Assembly: GCA_004000035.1 (NCBI GenBank)
Contig: RJAE01000004.1
Coordinates: forward strand, 124,001-188,000
DNA length: 64,000 bases
Origin: Arthrobacter sulfonylureivorans
GTDB taxonomy: Bacteria; Actinomycetota; Actinomycetes; Actinomycetales; Micrococcaceae
Direction of reading: 5' to 3'
Position 1 is the stretch's first letter. Each line of letters begins with the position of its first letter. Positions 55,797 through 64,000 of this stretch are shown here, piece by piece. The translations under genes were made by a program, and so were the position numbers. The notes beneath the pieces are model-generated. The model was not told where the DNA came from and searched no databases. It was given only the letters and a program-made list of their open reading frames with translations.

Positions 55797-57884
55797 CAGG
55801 TCAATACCGTCGCAACGGACCTGCACCGGGTCCGGGACGCGCTTGGCGGCCAGTGCCGCCTTACGGTGGCGCAGCGCAGCAGTAACTTTAGGCCCGTCCT
55901 GGTAGCTGAAGAACAGGAGGAGCCGATGCTCACTGCTCTCCCCCGGCCGCTCCTGAACCTCACGCGACGGAAGCTCAACAGGGCCTACGCTGCGCAGGCT
56001 GCCGCCGAGTTCGAAGTCGGCCATGAAGGCTTCAATCCCCGATGCCTTGCCGGTCAGGGCCGCAATCCGCACCGCGGGCGGCAACTGGAGCTCGCGCCGC
56101 AGCTGCATTTCTCTGGCTGCCGCGCCCGCGGGGTCCCAGCGGACCAGCGGGGCAACCACTGCCTCTTGGTCGGCGGTGACCACCACCAGTCCGCCTTCGG
56201 AAGAAGGTTTCACCAGGGAGGCAGCACGAAACCATCGGCGCAGCACATCTTCCGGCGTCCGTAGGGACTCTCTGCTGAGCATGGCGTTTCCGTCCAGCAG
56301 CAGGGCCGCGGCATAGCCTTCGGGCGCCACCGGCTCGGCGCCCGGAGTTGCAACCACCAGGGCGTTCTTAGACTCAACCACGGACTTGATGTGGTCCCCC
56401 GAGGAGGAGACAACCGTGGCACCGGGGAAAGCGCGCCCCAGTTCCTCGGCCGTCCGCAGGGCACCCGCCACCGAGGCGCGAAGCCGGTGGGACCCGCATT
56501 CGGGGCAGGCGTAGTTCGTGGCGAGCCGACCGCACCAACGGCAGGCAGGGGTGGCGGTGCGGCCCGATTGCGCCAATGGACCGTTGCAGTCGGTGCATCT
56601 GGCCGGTGTGCGGCAGTCTTGGCAGGACAGCGCCGGCGAGAATCCCGTCCGCGCCACCTGCACCAGCACGGGCCCGCGTTCCAGTCCTTCTTGAGCCGCC
56701 CGCCACGCGGCGTGCGGCAACCGTGCATGCCGCAGCATTGGGTCGCGTTCCTGTTGGAAGGAGTCAGCGGTATTGAGGATGCGTGGCGTCGCTTTCCGCA
56801 GGAATGGCCGCGAGGGCGTGAGCGCCGATGCCCAGCCGCTCTCGACCAGCCGCTCAACCTCGCCGCTGCGCGAGAAACCGGCGAACAGCGCCGAGCAGCC
56901 GCTCTGCGCCGACCGCAACAGCAGCACTTCGCGGGCATGCTGGTAAGGCGAACGCTGCTCGAGGAGGAGGTCATCGCCGTCGTCCCACAGGGCGACCAGG
57001 CCGAGATCCCGCACGGGCGCGTAGGCCGCCGAGCGCGTCCCGACCGCCACTGAAACTTCGCCGTGCAGCAGCCGCAGGTAGTTCCGGTAGCGCGGCGTGG
57101 GTCCGTCCTCGGCGGTCAGCCGCACGTACTGGTCCGCGCCCAGCACCTGCTGCAGCGCTGCTTCCAAGGTGGCCAGGTCCTTCGCGTCGGGAACAACGAC
57201 GACGGCGCCGCGCCCGCTCTGCCGAACGCTGGCGACGGCGTGGGCTACTTGGGCGGCCCAAGAAGCCCGGCCGTACGACTTGTGACTGCCCAGGACAGCC
57301 CGCGGCGCGGCGCCTGCGGCCAACTGGGCGAGATAATCCCCGGCGCCCTCGTAACCGGCATAGGCGTCGGCGGCACCCGTTGACGGCTCGGGGATTCGGC
57401 CACCGTCGGCAGGCTGCGGTTGGGATTCGGCGACATGAGTCGCATTGCTGGCGGCGAACTCCTTGTCCACTTTCGCGACGCGGGCAGGGATGGCTGCGCG
57501 CAGCACGTCGGAGACGTTGCCGGCGTAGCGCTCCGCCACCGCGGTGGCCAACTGCAGCAACTCGTCGGTCAGCACCGGCTGCGCGGACACGACTTTGGCC
57601 AAGGGGGCGAGCTTGACCCCTTCCGGCGCGTCGGAGGTGCGGCGGGTGATGAAGCCACTCATCTCCTGGCCGCCGAATCGGGCCTTGACCCGGGCGCCGG
57701 GAACTGCCTCGGCGTCGAGAGTCTCGGGCACCAGGTAATCGAAGATGCGGTCGAGATGCGGCAGCGACGTTTCGATCAGCACCTGGGCCACCGGGTTGGT
57801 GGCGGCCGCAGGCGAGGTGCCGGGAGCTTTCTTCGGCGCGCCGAAGCCCTGCAGCAGGCTGAGCTGGTGCGGATCAGAGCCCAT
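55791..57884 (-). CDS. priA: Primosomal protein N' (PriA), actinobacterial degenerate form
   Basis: PriA restarts stalled replication forks. The protein has 697 residues, with a DNA-binding N-terminal domain (VLIETSLPHLDRIFDYLVPE) and the eight-cysteine zinc region (CQDCRTPARCTDC, then CRWCG and CPECG). The helicase core is eroded: GSHKSYGRASWAAQV stands where the Walker A GKT should be, and the DEAH-like box is WDDGDD. Actinobacterial PriA is known to lack these ATPase motifs, so it is probably not a helicase. It starts 5 bases after metK. A 29-bp tandem duplication covers its stop. Confidence 0.9.
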   Translation of the reverse strand: MGSDPHQLSLLQGFGAPKKAPGTSPAAATNPVAQVLIETSLPHLDRIFDYLVPETLDAEAVPGARVKARFGGQEMSGFITRRTSDAPEGVKLAPLAKVVSAQPVLTDELLQLATAVAERYAGNVSDVLRAAIPARVAKVDKEFAASNATHVAESQPQPADGGRIPEPSTGAADAYAGYEGAGDYLAQLAAGAAPRAVLGSHKSYGRASWAAQVAHAVASVRQSGRGAVVVVPDAKDLATLEAALQQVLGADQYVRLTAEDGPTPRYRNYLRLLHGEVSVAVGTRSAAYAPVRDLGLVALWDDGDDLLLEQRSPYQHAREVLLLRSAQSGCSALFAGFSRSGEVERLVESGWASALTPSRPFLRKATPRILNTADSFQQERDPMLRHARLPHAAWRAAQEGLERGPVLVQVARTGFSPALSCQDCRTPARCTDCNGPLAQSGRTATPACRWCGRLATNYACPECGSHRLRASVAGALRTAEELGRAFPGATVVSSSGDHIKSVVESKNALVVATPGAEPVAPEGYAAALLLDGNAMLSRESLRTPEDVLRRWFRAASLVKPSSEGGLVVVTADQEAVVAPLVRWDPAGAAAREMQLRRELQLPPAVRIAALTGKASGIEAFMADFELGGSLRSVGPVELPSREVQERPGESSEHRLLLFFSYQDGPKVTAALRHRKAALAAKRVPDPVQVRCDGIDLL

Positions 57885-57889
57885 CGGGC

Positions 57890-59101
57890 TCAGGCGTTGA
57901 AGTAGCTGCGCAGTGCGTCGGCGCGGTCGGTCCGCTCCCAGGTGAAATCCGGAATTTCGCGACCGAAGTGGCCGTGCGCTGCCGTTTGCTTGTAGATGGG
58001 TCGCTTGAGCTGCAGGTCGCTGATGATGCCCAGCGGGCGCAGGTCGAACACCTCGTTGATGGCCTGGCCAATACGCGCCGGGTCGACCGTCTCGGTCCCG
58101 AACGTCTCCACGTAGATGCCCACCGGCCGGGCCATGCCAATGGCGTAGGCGATCTGGATCTCCGCCCGGCGAGCCAGGCCTGCGGCCACCACGTTCTTGG
58201 CCACCCAGCGCATGGCGTAAGCGGCCGAGCGGTCCACCTTCGACGGATCCTTGCCCGAGAACGCGCCGCCGCCATGGCGGGCCATGCCGCCGTAGGTGTC
58301 CACAATGATCTTGCGTCCGGTCAGCCCGGCGTCGCCCACCGGTCCGCCGATCACGAAGTCGCCGCCCGGGTTGAGGATGTAGCGAACGTCCGTGGCGTCC
58401 AACGAACTGGCCGCGAGCACGGGCTCGATCACGTGCGAGGCCAGATCGGCACGCAGATGGCCAAGGTCCACGCCGGCTTCGTGCTGGCTGGAGATGACCA
58501 CGGAGTTGACGGAGATGGGCTTGTCGCCGTCGTAGCCGACTGTCACCTGCGTCTTGCCGTCCGGGCGCAGGTACGGCAGGGTCCCGTCCTTGCGGACCTC
58601 GGTCAGCCGCTCGGACAGCCGGTGCGCCAGCCAGATCGGGGCGGGCATCAGCACATCCGTCTCGTCGCTGGCATAGCCGAACATGATGCCCTGGTCGCCG
58701 GCGCCCTGGGCGTCACGCTCGTCCAGTCCGGTGCCCTCGCGGACTTCGAAGGAATTGAAGACACCCGAGGCGATCTCCGGCGACTGTTGGCCGATGGAGA
58801 CGGATACGCCACAGCGCGCGCCGTCGAACCCCTTGTCCGATGAGTTGTAACCGATCTCAAGGATGGTCTCCCGGACAATCTGCGGAATCTCCACGTAGCC
58901 CTGCGTGGTGACCTCACCGGCCACATGCACCAGGCCGGTCGTGGTCAGCGTCTCCACGGCCACCCGGGAGTCGGGATCCACGCGCAGCAGGGCGTCGAGA
59001 ATAGCGTCGGAAATCTGGTCGCAGATCTTATCCGGATGGCCTTCAGTCACGGACTCGGACGTGAAGAGCCGCAGATTGCTGTCAGAAGAAGTCACAGACA
59101 T
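57890..59101 (-). CDS. metK: S-adenosylmethionine synthetase
   Basis: MetK makes SAM from methionine and ATP. The protein has 403 residues with all motifs: [32 protein letters not shown], and [19 protein letters not shown]. It is in the core run gmk-rpoZ-coaBC-metK-priA on the minus strand. The 224-base space between coaBC and metK shows no SAM riboswitch that I can recognise, only hairpin-rich GC sequence. Confidence 0.97.
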   Translation of the reverse strand: MSVTSSDSNLRLFTSESVTEGHPDKICDQISDAILDALLRVDPDSRVAVETLTTTGLVHVAGEVTTQGYVEIPQIVRETILEIGYNSSDKGFDGARCGVSVSIGQQSPEIASGVFNSFEVREGTGLDERDAQGAGDQGIMFGYASDETDVLMPAPIWLAHRLSERLTEVRKDGTLPYLRPDGKTQVTVGYDGDKPISVNSVVISSQHEAGVDLGHLRADLASHVIEPVLAASSLDATDVRYILNPGGDFVIGGPVGDAGLTGRKIIVDTYGGMARHGGGAFSGKDPSKVDRSAAYAMRWVAKNVVAAGLARRAEIQIAYAIGMARPVGIYVETFGTETVDPARIGQAINEVFDLRPLGIISDLQLKRPIYKQTAAHGHFGREIPDFTWERTDRADALRSYFNA

Positions 59102-59325
59102 ACCTTACTTGCTGGCGGGGACCGCCACGGAACCGTCGACACGACGCCGCGGCGCCGGTCATGAAGCGAAACAGGGGGACATATGGGTCACGGAGGCCGG
59201 AGCTTCCGTGGGAAGGCAGCGCCGCAAAAGGCAGCTTTGCGAGGTCAACTACCGCTGCGGTGCCGGCGCTGCCCGGGCTTGGCGCGGCCGGGCTTGGTGC
59301 GGACGGCGCCGGCGCCAAAGACCGA
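59102..59325. other. Spacer between coaBC and metK
   Basis: This 224-base gap holds no supported gene. It contains a small hairpin (CACGGA / TCCGTG, near 59198-59216) and two near-identical 15-base units, CCGGGCTTGGCGCGG and CCGGGCTTGGTGCGG (59273-59302), just past the coaBC stop. A metK promoter is expected here but is not obvious. Confidence 0.5.
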
Positions 59326-60609
59326 TCAGCCGGAGAGTTCGGCGACGATGCGCCTGATCACCGTGGCGGCGGCGCTGTCCTTGCTGCCGCGGTGCGACTG
59401 CGGTTCGGCTCCGCTGCGGGCCAGTACGGTAATCTCCGTGTCGTCTTGGCCGAATACCAGGTCGCGGCCCACGCGGTTGAGCACCAGCAGGTCGCAGCCC
59501 TTGCGTTCGAGCTTGCTGAGCGCGTAGTCCAGCACGTTCCCGCGGTCGTCGCCGGTCTCCGCCGCGAAACCGACTATCAGCGGCGTGCCGTCGGTGCCGC
59601 GCTGCTGCACGACCTCCACCAGAATGTCCGGATTCCGCACCAGCGTGATGACCGGGTCGGCGGCGTCGTCGCGCTTCTTGATCTTGCTGTCGGTCACCTC
59701 GGCCGGCCGGAAATCAGCCACTGCCGCGGCCATGATCACGACGTCCGAGCGCGCCGCTGCTTCGAGCGTCGCCTCACGCAAGTCAAGGGCGGTTTCCACC
59801 GAGCTGGACTTGATCCCGTCGGGGATGGCAACTTCGATGTGGGCGGCAATCAGTTCCACCTCGGCACCGGCGGCGGCGGCGGCACGGGCCAGGGCCATGC
59901 CCTGTTTGCCGGACGACCGGTTGCCCAGGAAACGCACCGGGTCCAGCGGCTCGCGGGTGCCGCCGGCGGTGATCAGCACGCGTTTGCCGGCCAGCGGGCC
60001 CGGGTCCAAGGTAGCGGTTCCCGGCACAGAGGTTCCGGGTGCCGCCGAGCCAGGCACCGCCGTCGGGCGCTGTTGCAGGGTTCCGTCGGCGAGTCCGCCG
60101 GTGATGAAATCGTAGATGTCCGCCGGTTCGGGCAGCCGGCCGGGGCCGGTGTCCTTGCCGGTCAGCCGGCCGACGGCCGGGTCCATAACGGTGCTGCCGC
60201 GGCTGCGCAGCGTGGCCACGTTCGCCACGGTGGCCGGGTGCATCCACATTTCGGTGTGCATGGCCGGCACGAAGACCACCGGTGCGGTTGCCACCAGCAG
60301 CGTGTTGGTCAGCAGGTCGCCGGCCAGACCGGCCGCGGCGCGCGCCAGCAGGTCCGCGGTGGCGGGGCAGACCACCACCAGGTCGGCCTCCTGGCCGAGC
60401 CGGACGTGATTCACCGATTCCACATCGTCGAAGACGCTGTTGCTGACCGGGTTGCCGGAGAGGGCCTCCCAGGTGGCGCGGCCAACAAACTTCTCGGCGG
60501 CGTCGGTGGGGATGACGGTGACGTGGTGGCCGGCTTCCTTAAACAGCCGAAGCAGGGATGCCGATTTGTAGGCAGCGATGCCGCCGCCTACGCCCAGAAT
60601 GATCCGCAT
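59326..60609 (-). CDS. coaBC: Bifunctional phosphopantothenoylcysteine decarboxylase / phosphopantothenate-cysteine ligase
   Basis: CoaBC carries out two steps of coenzyme A synthesis. The protein has 427 residues. The N-terminal FMN decarboxylase part (CoaC) has [25 protein letters not shown] and a conserved cysteine region; the C-terminal ligase part (CoaB) begins [21 protein letters not shown] Thr/Pro/Gly-rich stretch (about 180-205) links them. It lies 30 bases after rpoZ. Confidence 0.95.
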   Translation of the reverse strand: MRIILGVGGGIAAYKSASLLRLFKEAGHHVTVIPTDAAEKFVGRATWEALSGNPVSNSVFDDVESVNHVRLGQEADLVVVCPATADLLARAAAGLAGDLLTNTLLVATAPVVFVPAMHTEMWMHPATVANVATLRSRGSTVMDPAVGRLTGKDTGPGRLPEPADIYDFITGGLADGTLQQRPTAVPGSAAPGTSVPGTATLDPGPLAGKRVLITAGGTREPLDPVRFLGNRSSGKQGMALARAAAAAGAEVELIAAHIEVAIPDGIKSSSVETALDLREATLEAAARSDVVIMAAAVADFRPAEVTDSKIKKRDDAADPVITLVRNPDILVEVVQQRGTDGTPLIVGFAAETGDDRGNVLDYALSKLERKGCDLLVLNRVGRDLVFGQDDTEITVLARSGAEPQSHRGSKDSAAATVIRRIVAELSG

Positions 60610-60639
60610 GCCTGCCCCGGTGTTAGACGCTGTAGGAAG

Positions 60640-60903
60640 TTACTCTGCGACCGTTTCGACGGGCTTGCTGACCAGCAGGCCCTCGTTGATTTCGCGCAGT
60701 GCGATGGACAGCGGCTTCTCATTCAGCTTGGTGTCCACCAGCGGGCCAACGTACTCGAACAGACCTTCGTGCAACTGCGAGTAGTAGGCGTTGATCTGGC
60801 GGGCACGCTTGGCACCGTAAATCACCAGCGCGTATTTCGAATCCGCTGCTTCCAGCAGGGAGTCGATCGGCGGGTTGATGATGCCTTCGAGGTTGGTCGA
60901 CAC
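60640..60903 (-). CDS. rpoZ: DNA-directed RNA polymerase subunit omega
   Basis: RpoZ is the omega subunit, which aids beta-prime folding. The protein has 87 residues from the GTG at 60903 and begins [24 protein letters not shown] lies seven bases upstream. A frame start at 60939 is not needed. The family motif [16 protein letters not shown] is intact. It sits between gmk and coaBC as usual. Confidence 0.95.
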   Translation of the reverse strand: MSTNLEGIINPPIDSLLEAADSKYALVIYGAKRARQINAYYSQLHEGLFEYVGPLVDTKLNEKPLSIALREINEGLLVSKPVETVAE

Positions 60904-60946
60904 AAAATCTCCAATTTTGTTCCGGGACAATTCTTCCAAGACCTGC

Positions 60947-61528
60947 TCAGCGCGGGTGCGGAAGAAGTCCCATCAGTGAAACGAGCTCGTCTGCCGCCCG
61001 CTGGACATCGTCGTTAACGACGGTGAAATCGAACTCGGGCTCGGCAGCAAGTTCTAGTTTAGCGGTTTCCAGCCGTTGCTGCTGTTCCTCGGCTGTTTCG
61101 GTGCCGCGGCCCACCAGCCGGCGGACCATTTCGTCCCAGCTGGGCGGGGCCAAGAACACGAAGGTGGCCTCCGGCATGGACTCCTTGACCTGCCGGGCAC
61201 CCTGCAGATCGATCTCCAGCAGCACGGATTTGCCGTCTGCCATGGCGCGCTCCACGGTGCGGCGCAGCGTGCCGTAGCGGTTCCGCCCGTGAACCACGGC
61301 CCACTCCAGCATGTCGCCGGTGGCCACCAGCCGGTCGAACTCCTCGGCGCCGACGAAGAAGTAGTGAACGCCGTCCTGTTCACCGGGGCGCGGCTCACGG
61401 GTGGTGGCGGAGACGGAGAGCCAGACTTCCGGGTAATTGTCACGGATATAGGTGGAAACGGTGCCCTTGCCGACGGCGGTGGGGCCGGCGAGAACGGTCA
61501 GGCGGGGTTTATCGGACATATCTTTCAT
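60947..61528 (-). CDS. gmk: Guanylate kinase
   Basis: Gmk converts GMP to GDP. The protein has 193 residues. The P-loop GPTAVGKGT is at 15-23, followed by [21 protein letters not shown] and the GMP-binding lid [14 protein letters not shown]. The start is at 61528; an ATG three codons on (61519, MSDKPRL) is an alternative. It follows mihF after 3 bases. Confidence 0.96.
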   Translation of the reverse strand: MKDMSDKPRLTVLAGPTAVGKGTVSTYIRDNYPEVWLSVSATTREPRPGEQDGVHYFFVGAEEFDRLVATGDMLEWAVVHGRNRYGTLRRTVERAMADGKSVLLEIDLQGARQVKESMPEATFVFLAPPSWDEMVRRLVGRGTETAEEQQQRLETAKLELAAEPEFDFTVVNDDVQRAADELVSLMGLLPHPR

Positions 61529-61531
61529 CTG

Positions 61532-61849
61532 TTACTGGGACTCCAAGTGGTCAATCAGGGCACGCCGCTGGTGGATGCCGAGGCCGCGCAGCCGGCGGCT
61601 GCGCGCGATGCCGACCGTCTCCATAATGGCGGCGGCGCGGACCTGGCCAATGCCCGGCAGCGATTCGAGCAGCTCGGCAACCCGCAGGCGGCCGATCGAC
61701 TCCATCGACGCGGCGGCCTCGATCACCTCCGCGATGGTCATGGCACCGGACTTAACCTTGGCCTTGATTTCCGCGCGGTCAGCCCGGGCTGCCGTCGCCT
61801 TCAGACGGGCGGCAGTGCGTTCGCTCTCCGTGAGCGGTCGAAGACCCAC
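61532..61849 (-). CDS. mihF: Integration host factor, actinobacterial type (mIHF)
   Basis: mIHF is a nucleoid-associated protein unrelated to enterobacterial IHF; it is essential in mycobacteria. The protein has 105 residues from the GTG at 61849, where GGAGGAG gives a strong ribosome site. A helix-two-turn-helix-like region, LLESLPGIGQVRAAAIMETVGIARSRRLRGLG, binds DNA. The preceding open frame to 61975 is unlikely to be translated. It is always next to gmk in actinobacteria. Confidence 0.94.
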   Translation of the reverse strand: MGLRPLTESERTAARLKATAARADRAEIKAKVKSGAMTIAEVIEAAASMESIGRLRVAELLESLPGIGQVRAAAIMETVGIARSRRLRGLGIHQRRALIDHLESQ

Positions 61850-62067
61850 AGCTCCTCCAGACAATCCGGCCCGTCGGACAAGCCGGCCCGGCGGGCACTT
61901 TTGGGCATGAACTGAACTTACCAGAACCGCACCACTCCGGCCCCGGGCCGGCGGGGTGCACAGAGCCGCAGCCACGGCCGGCTCCGGTCCGGAACAGCGG
62001 CCGAAGCCGGAGCCAGCGGCGGGCTGCTCGGCGAGAGAAGGCGGCCGGGGCAGCCGCAGCCGGCTTC

Positions 62068-62935
62068 TCAGCCGGAGAATGCTGACAGGCCGGCCAGGGT
62101 GCGTTCTGTGGCCTCGCGCAGGGCGGCGGTGTCCGGACCGGCTTTGAGGATGTCCCGGCTGGAGGTGGCCAGGACATTCCCGACGGCGGCGCCAAAGGCG
62201 GCCGCAATATCGTCGCCGGTGGCCCCTTGGGCACCCAGGCCCGGCGCCAGCAGCGGCCCGTTGACGGCAGCCAGGTCCAGCCCCAGCCGTTCCATGACGT
62301 CGGCCCCCACCGTCGCGCCGACCACCAGGCCGACCGAGCCCAGCTCGCCAGCGCCGCAGGCCGCGGCGTTGTCAGCCGCGGCCGATTCCGCGATCCGGCG
62401 CGCCACCGACTCGGCGCCGCCCACGTGCTGCACGCTGGCGCCTTCCGGGTTGGAGGTCAGCGCCAGCACGAACACGCCGCGGCCGGTCGCTGCGGCCAGG
62501 TCCAGCGCCGGCCGCAGCGATCCGTAGCCCAGGTATGGGCTGAGCGTCACCGCGTCGGCCGCCAGCGGCGAACCGTCGCGCAGCCAGGCGTCGGCGTAGG
62601 CGGCCATGGTGGAGCCGATGTCACCGCGCTTGGCGTCCGCGATGGTCAGCACCCCTGCCTCGGCGGAGGCGGTCAGCAGCTTCTCCAGCACGGCCAGCCC
62701 GGCAGCACCGTGCCGCTCGTACAGTGCCACCTGCGGCTTGAGCGCGGCCGCCTGCTCCCCCACCGCGTCCAACACGGTGAGGGAGAAGCGTTCCAGCCCA
62801 CCGGCGTCGTCGTTCAGGCCCCAGGCGGAGAGCAGCGAGGGGTGCGGGTCGATGCCCACGCACAGCGGCCCGCGGGCCGACATCGCCGCCCGCAGCCGCT
62901 GCCCGAAAGTGGCGGGCAGCGGCCGGACGTCAGGC

Positions 62936-62943
<8 letters not shown>
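62068..62943 (-). CDS. pyrF: Orotidine 5'-phosphate decarboxylase
   Basis: PyrF makes UMP from OMP. The protein has 291 residues, the longer type-2 form used by actinobacteria. [11 protein letters not shown] opens the barrel, and the catalytic group [11 protein letters not shown] has D103, K105 and D108. The phosphate-binding [10 protein letters not shown] is near the end. Its ATG overlaps the carB stop by eight bases, so it is the last gene of the pyr operon in this direction. Confidence 0.95.

Positions 62944-64000
<1,057 letters not shown>

Noticed and set aside
59102-59325. SAM riboswitch before metK
   Set aside because: The spacer is hairpin-rich, but no known SAM-I/II/IV core pattern could be recognised.
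59161-61017. 618-codon plus-strand frame over coaBC, rpoZ and part of gmk
   Set aside because: Antisense shadow across three well-supported core genes.

Overview
The window is high-GC DNA from an actinobacterium, most likely Arthrobacter or a close relative in the Micrococcaceae. The evidence is the qcrCAB / ctaCDEF respiratory cluster with a diheme QcrC and the actinobacterial subunit IV, a PriA with a degraded helicase core, mycobacterial-type integration host factor next to gmk-rpoZ-coaBC-metK, a DnaJ/HrcA pair under a CIRCE operator, frequent GTG starts, and several promoters whose -10 box sits six bases from the start codon (leaderless mRNAs). It is mainly chromosomal core; no rRNA, tRNA, CRISPR array, insertion sequence or prophage was seen.

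Layout. 1-8.4 kb: respiration. ctaE (3' end), qcrC-qcrA-qcrB on +, a GntR/HutC regulator with a DasR-type operator, then ctaF, ctaD, ctaC and an ErpA-type Fe-S protein on -. 8.5-16.4 kb: M20 dipeptidase, DUF3043 membrane protein, pyrD, alpha/beta hydrolase, uppS, recO and leuA preceded by a leucine-rich leader peptide. 16.5-28.6 kb: M13 metallopeptidase, LCP cell-wall ligase, then era, a CBS/DUF21 transporter-like protein, ybeY and phoH as an overlapping operon, a GerMN-type lipoprotein, and rsmE-dnaJ-hrcA. 28.7-36.8 kb: DUF3097, DUF4870 and DUF1622 proteins, a DUF4188/TetR divergent pair, hemW, lepA, a PemK/MazF-like protein, rpsT and a lipoprotein. 36.9-41.7 kb: holA, comEC, comEA. 41.8-46.0 kb: an apparently inserted accessory block (small membrane protein, GH13 glycosidase, LLM oxidoreductase, universal stress protein). 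46.3-51.4 kb: degV, leuS with its own leucine attenuator, and glpK. 51.6-55.6 kb: hydrolase, GT4 glycosyltransferase, DUF222/HNH protein. 55.8-64 kb: priA, metK, coaBC, rpoZ, gmk, mihF, pyrF and the 3' part of carB, all on -.

How the parts fit. The first block builds the cytochrome bcc-aa3 supercomplex. The ybeY-phoH-era-recO, lepA-rpsT and rsmE genes serve ribosome maturation and translation; comEA/comEC serve DNA uptake. pyrD, pyrF and carB belong to pyrimidine synthesis.

The most notable regulatory signal is a pair of predicted leucine-sensing leaders. leuS is preceded by the 7-residue ORF MFALLLS, a hairpin and an intrinsic terminator. leuA is preceded by a leader starting MRARMLLLSCRG, whose later codons form a long stem. 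Both leaders appear to be leaderless, with a -10 hexamer, six bases, and the start codon. Other points are a DasR-like site before the GntR gene, tandem duplications that include the stop codons of two genes, and a short degV-like relic beside comEA that may mark the edge of an insertion.
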